Origin: Alphaproteobacteria bacterium UBA2964
GTDB lineage: Bacteria; Pseudomonadota; Alphaproteobacteria; MPNO01; UBA2964
Length of the DNA stretch: 14,156 bases
Reading direction: 5' to 3'
Assembly (NCBI GenBank): GCA_002348425.1
Contig: DEBE01000049.1
Location: forward strand, 1-14,156
The notes under the pieces are model-generated. The model saw only the letters and a list, made by a program, of their open reading frames with translations, was not told the origin of the DNA and did not search any database. This document shows positions 13,272 to 14,156 of the stretch, piece after piece (the first letter of the stretch is position 1; each line of letters starts with the position of its first letter). A program made the translations under genes and the position numbers.

Positions 13272-14156
13272 TCAAAATCCTCCAATTTAAAACGATCTCT
13301 TCCATAATTTTTAATACGCCTGTAAAGAATTTTAGGCACCCCTTCCGGGATTGTTGCATCAATCCCAAGTTTAGCAGTGGTGGGTAAACCACCCTTTCCT
13401 AATAACCAGGATTTAACGCTAGGGTCGATGTGTTTTGCCCGGGCTCCTTCAAGAATGATGGCATCCTGGTTCGCCTGTACTCTAAATGCTATCGCCCAAT
13501 CGAGTTCATCCGGGTCATATATATCAATATCCTCATCTGTAACGATAACAAATTTAACTTCTGCAACAGATAGCAGAGCGGCAACAGCGTTCTTTCCCTC
13601 TCCTGGACGCTTCTTGATAGAAGCGATTAGGGACCAATAACCACAACTGCCAACTGGTGCCCTTATATCTACAGGCTGTACACTAGCAATTCGGAGAGCC
13701 TGAAGACCCGCTGCCTCGGTGACTGGCGCAGCTAGCCAATCATTTTCCCATGGCATCTGAAGCATATAGAAAATTGGATCTCGGCGGTGTGTAATACATT
13801 TTATACGAAAAACAGGGTTCCACTTTACATCACCGGATATTTGGCTGAATTCCCCAAAAGGGCCTTCATCCGCTGTCCATCCGATAGGCAACAACTCTCC
13901 TTCTAAAATCATTTCGGCGTCTGCTGGTACTTCTAAGTCTAGAGATTTACATTTGACCATCTCGAGGGCTTGGCCACGCAATCCTCCGGCCAGTGCAAGT
14001 TCGTCTATATCAATTGGGGCTTTATACGAGGCTGCTAACATATCTAGAGGATGTACGCCCACCGCTATAGCGATTGGCAGAGGTTCACCTTTATCTAATG
14101 CCCGCTGATAATAAAAACGCATGTCAGAGGGTGAAACTAAATCAATACCGGTTTCG
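13268..14156 (-). CDS. UbiD-family prFMN-dependent decarboxylase, 5' end off window
   Basis: The C-terminal 295 residues of a UbiD-family enzyme, usually about 490 residues, which reversibly decarboxylates aromatic or unsaturated acids with prenylated FMN. The frame stays open to the right edge, so the ATG at 14122 is internal. Family marks are GEPLPIAIAVGVHP just inside the edge, VPADAEMILEGE, and the EGPFGEF motif carrying the two active-site glutamates (Glu97 and Glu102 of the visible part; Glu277 and Glu282 in Fdc1 by my alignment from memory). The cofactor-site arginine would be off the edge. The ITHRRDPIF segment is typical. It heads an operon with the 62-residue gene and the aldehyde dehydrogenase, suggesting a catabolic role and not ubiquinone synthesis. 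Maturation needs a UbiX prenyltransferase, not seen here. Substrate unknown; hydroxybenzoate-, vanillate-, furan- and pyrrole-carboxylate decarboxylases are possible relatives. Confidence 0.9.
   Translation of the reverse strand, partial: ETGIDLVSPSDMRFYYQRALDKGEPLPIAIAVGVHPLDMLAASYKAPIDIDELALAGGLRGQALEMVKCKSLDLEVPADAEMILEGELLPIGWTADEGPFGEFSQISGDVKWNPVFRIKCITHRRDPIFYMLQMPWENDWLAAPVTEAAGLQALRIASVQPVDIRAPVGSCGYWSLIASIKKRPGEGKNAVAALLSVAEVKFVIVTDEDIDIYDPDELDWAIAFRVQANQDAIILEGARAKHIDPSVKSWLLGKGGLPTTAKLGIDATIPEGVPKILYRRIKNYGRDRFKLEDFE

Noticed and set aside
1..14156. CRISPR array, tRNA, rRNA, insertion sequence or attachment site
   Set aside because: I looked for regular spaced repeats, TTCGA-type tRNA arms, transposase frames and paired terminal repeats and found none.

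Overview
The window reads as a gene-dense piece of a bacterial genome with moderate-to-low GC (low 40s percent by eye). There are no RNA genes, insertion sequences, CRISPR arrays or phage genes. The gene families (signal-less NitT/TauT-type binding protein, PhyH dioxygenase, group D flavin oxygenases, UbiD decarboxylase, YheS-type ABC-F) suggest a free-living Gram-negative heterotroph, perhaps a marine proteobacterium. That placement is inference; the window holds no phylogenetic marker beyond gdh and the ABC-F gene.

Layout. (1) 1-2703, minus strand: a tight three-gene operon of a PhyH-type 2-oxoglutarate dioxygenase, a zinc-dependent MDR alcohol dehydrogenase and a substrate-binding-protein-like protein that runs off the left edge. 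(2) 2821-3258, plus: a small VOC (glyoxalase/extradiol fold) protein, divergent from operon 1. (3) 3466-4887, plus: glutamate dehydrogenase, with a palindrome and an imperfect hairpin upstream. (4) 4888-5292: the only gene-poor stretch over 300 bases; it holds a possible 49-residue ORF. (5) 5293-8333, plus: two diverged group D flavin-dependent monooxygenase (acyl-CoA-dehydrogenase fold) genes and a second VOC gene. (6) 8334-10527, minus: an unrecognised 82-residue protein followed by a YheS-like ABC-F ATPase. (7) 10656-11537, plus: an oxaloacetate decarboxylase of the isocitrate lyase/PEP mutase superfamily (PA4872 type). (8) 11554-14156, minus: a UbiD-family decarboxylase cut by the right edge, a translationally coupled 62-residue protein and an aldehyde dehydrogenase resembling 2-hydroxymuconate-semialdehyde dehydrogenases.

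Taken together, most genes outside gdh and the ABC-F gene fit oxidative breakdown of a cyclic, probably aromatic, acid: hydroxylation by flavin oxygenases, possible VOC ring chemistry, aldehyde oxidation, prFMN-dependent decarboxylation and oxaloacetate decarboxylation to pyruvate. No single known pathway uses exactly this set. A flavin reductase, a UbiX prenyltransferase and any regulator are not in view, so the pathway assignment is a hypothesis. The best candidates for something new are the UbiD-coupled small protein, the paired flavin oxygenases with their VOC partner, and the signal-less binding protein placed behind a dioxygenase and a dehydrogenase.
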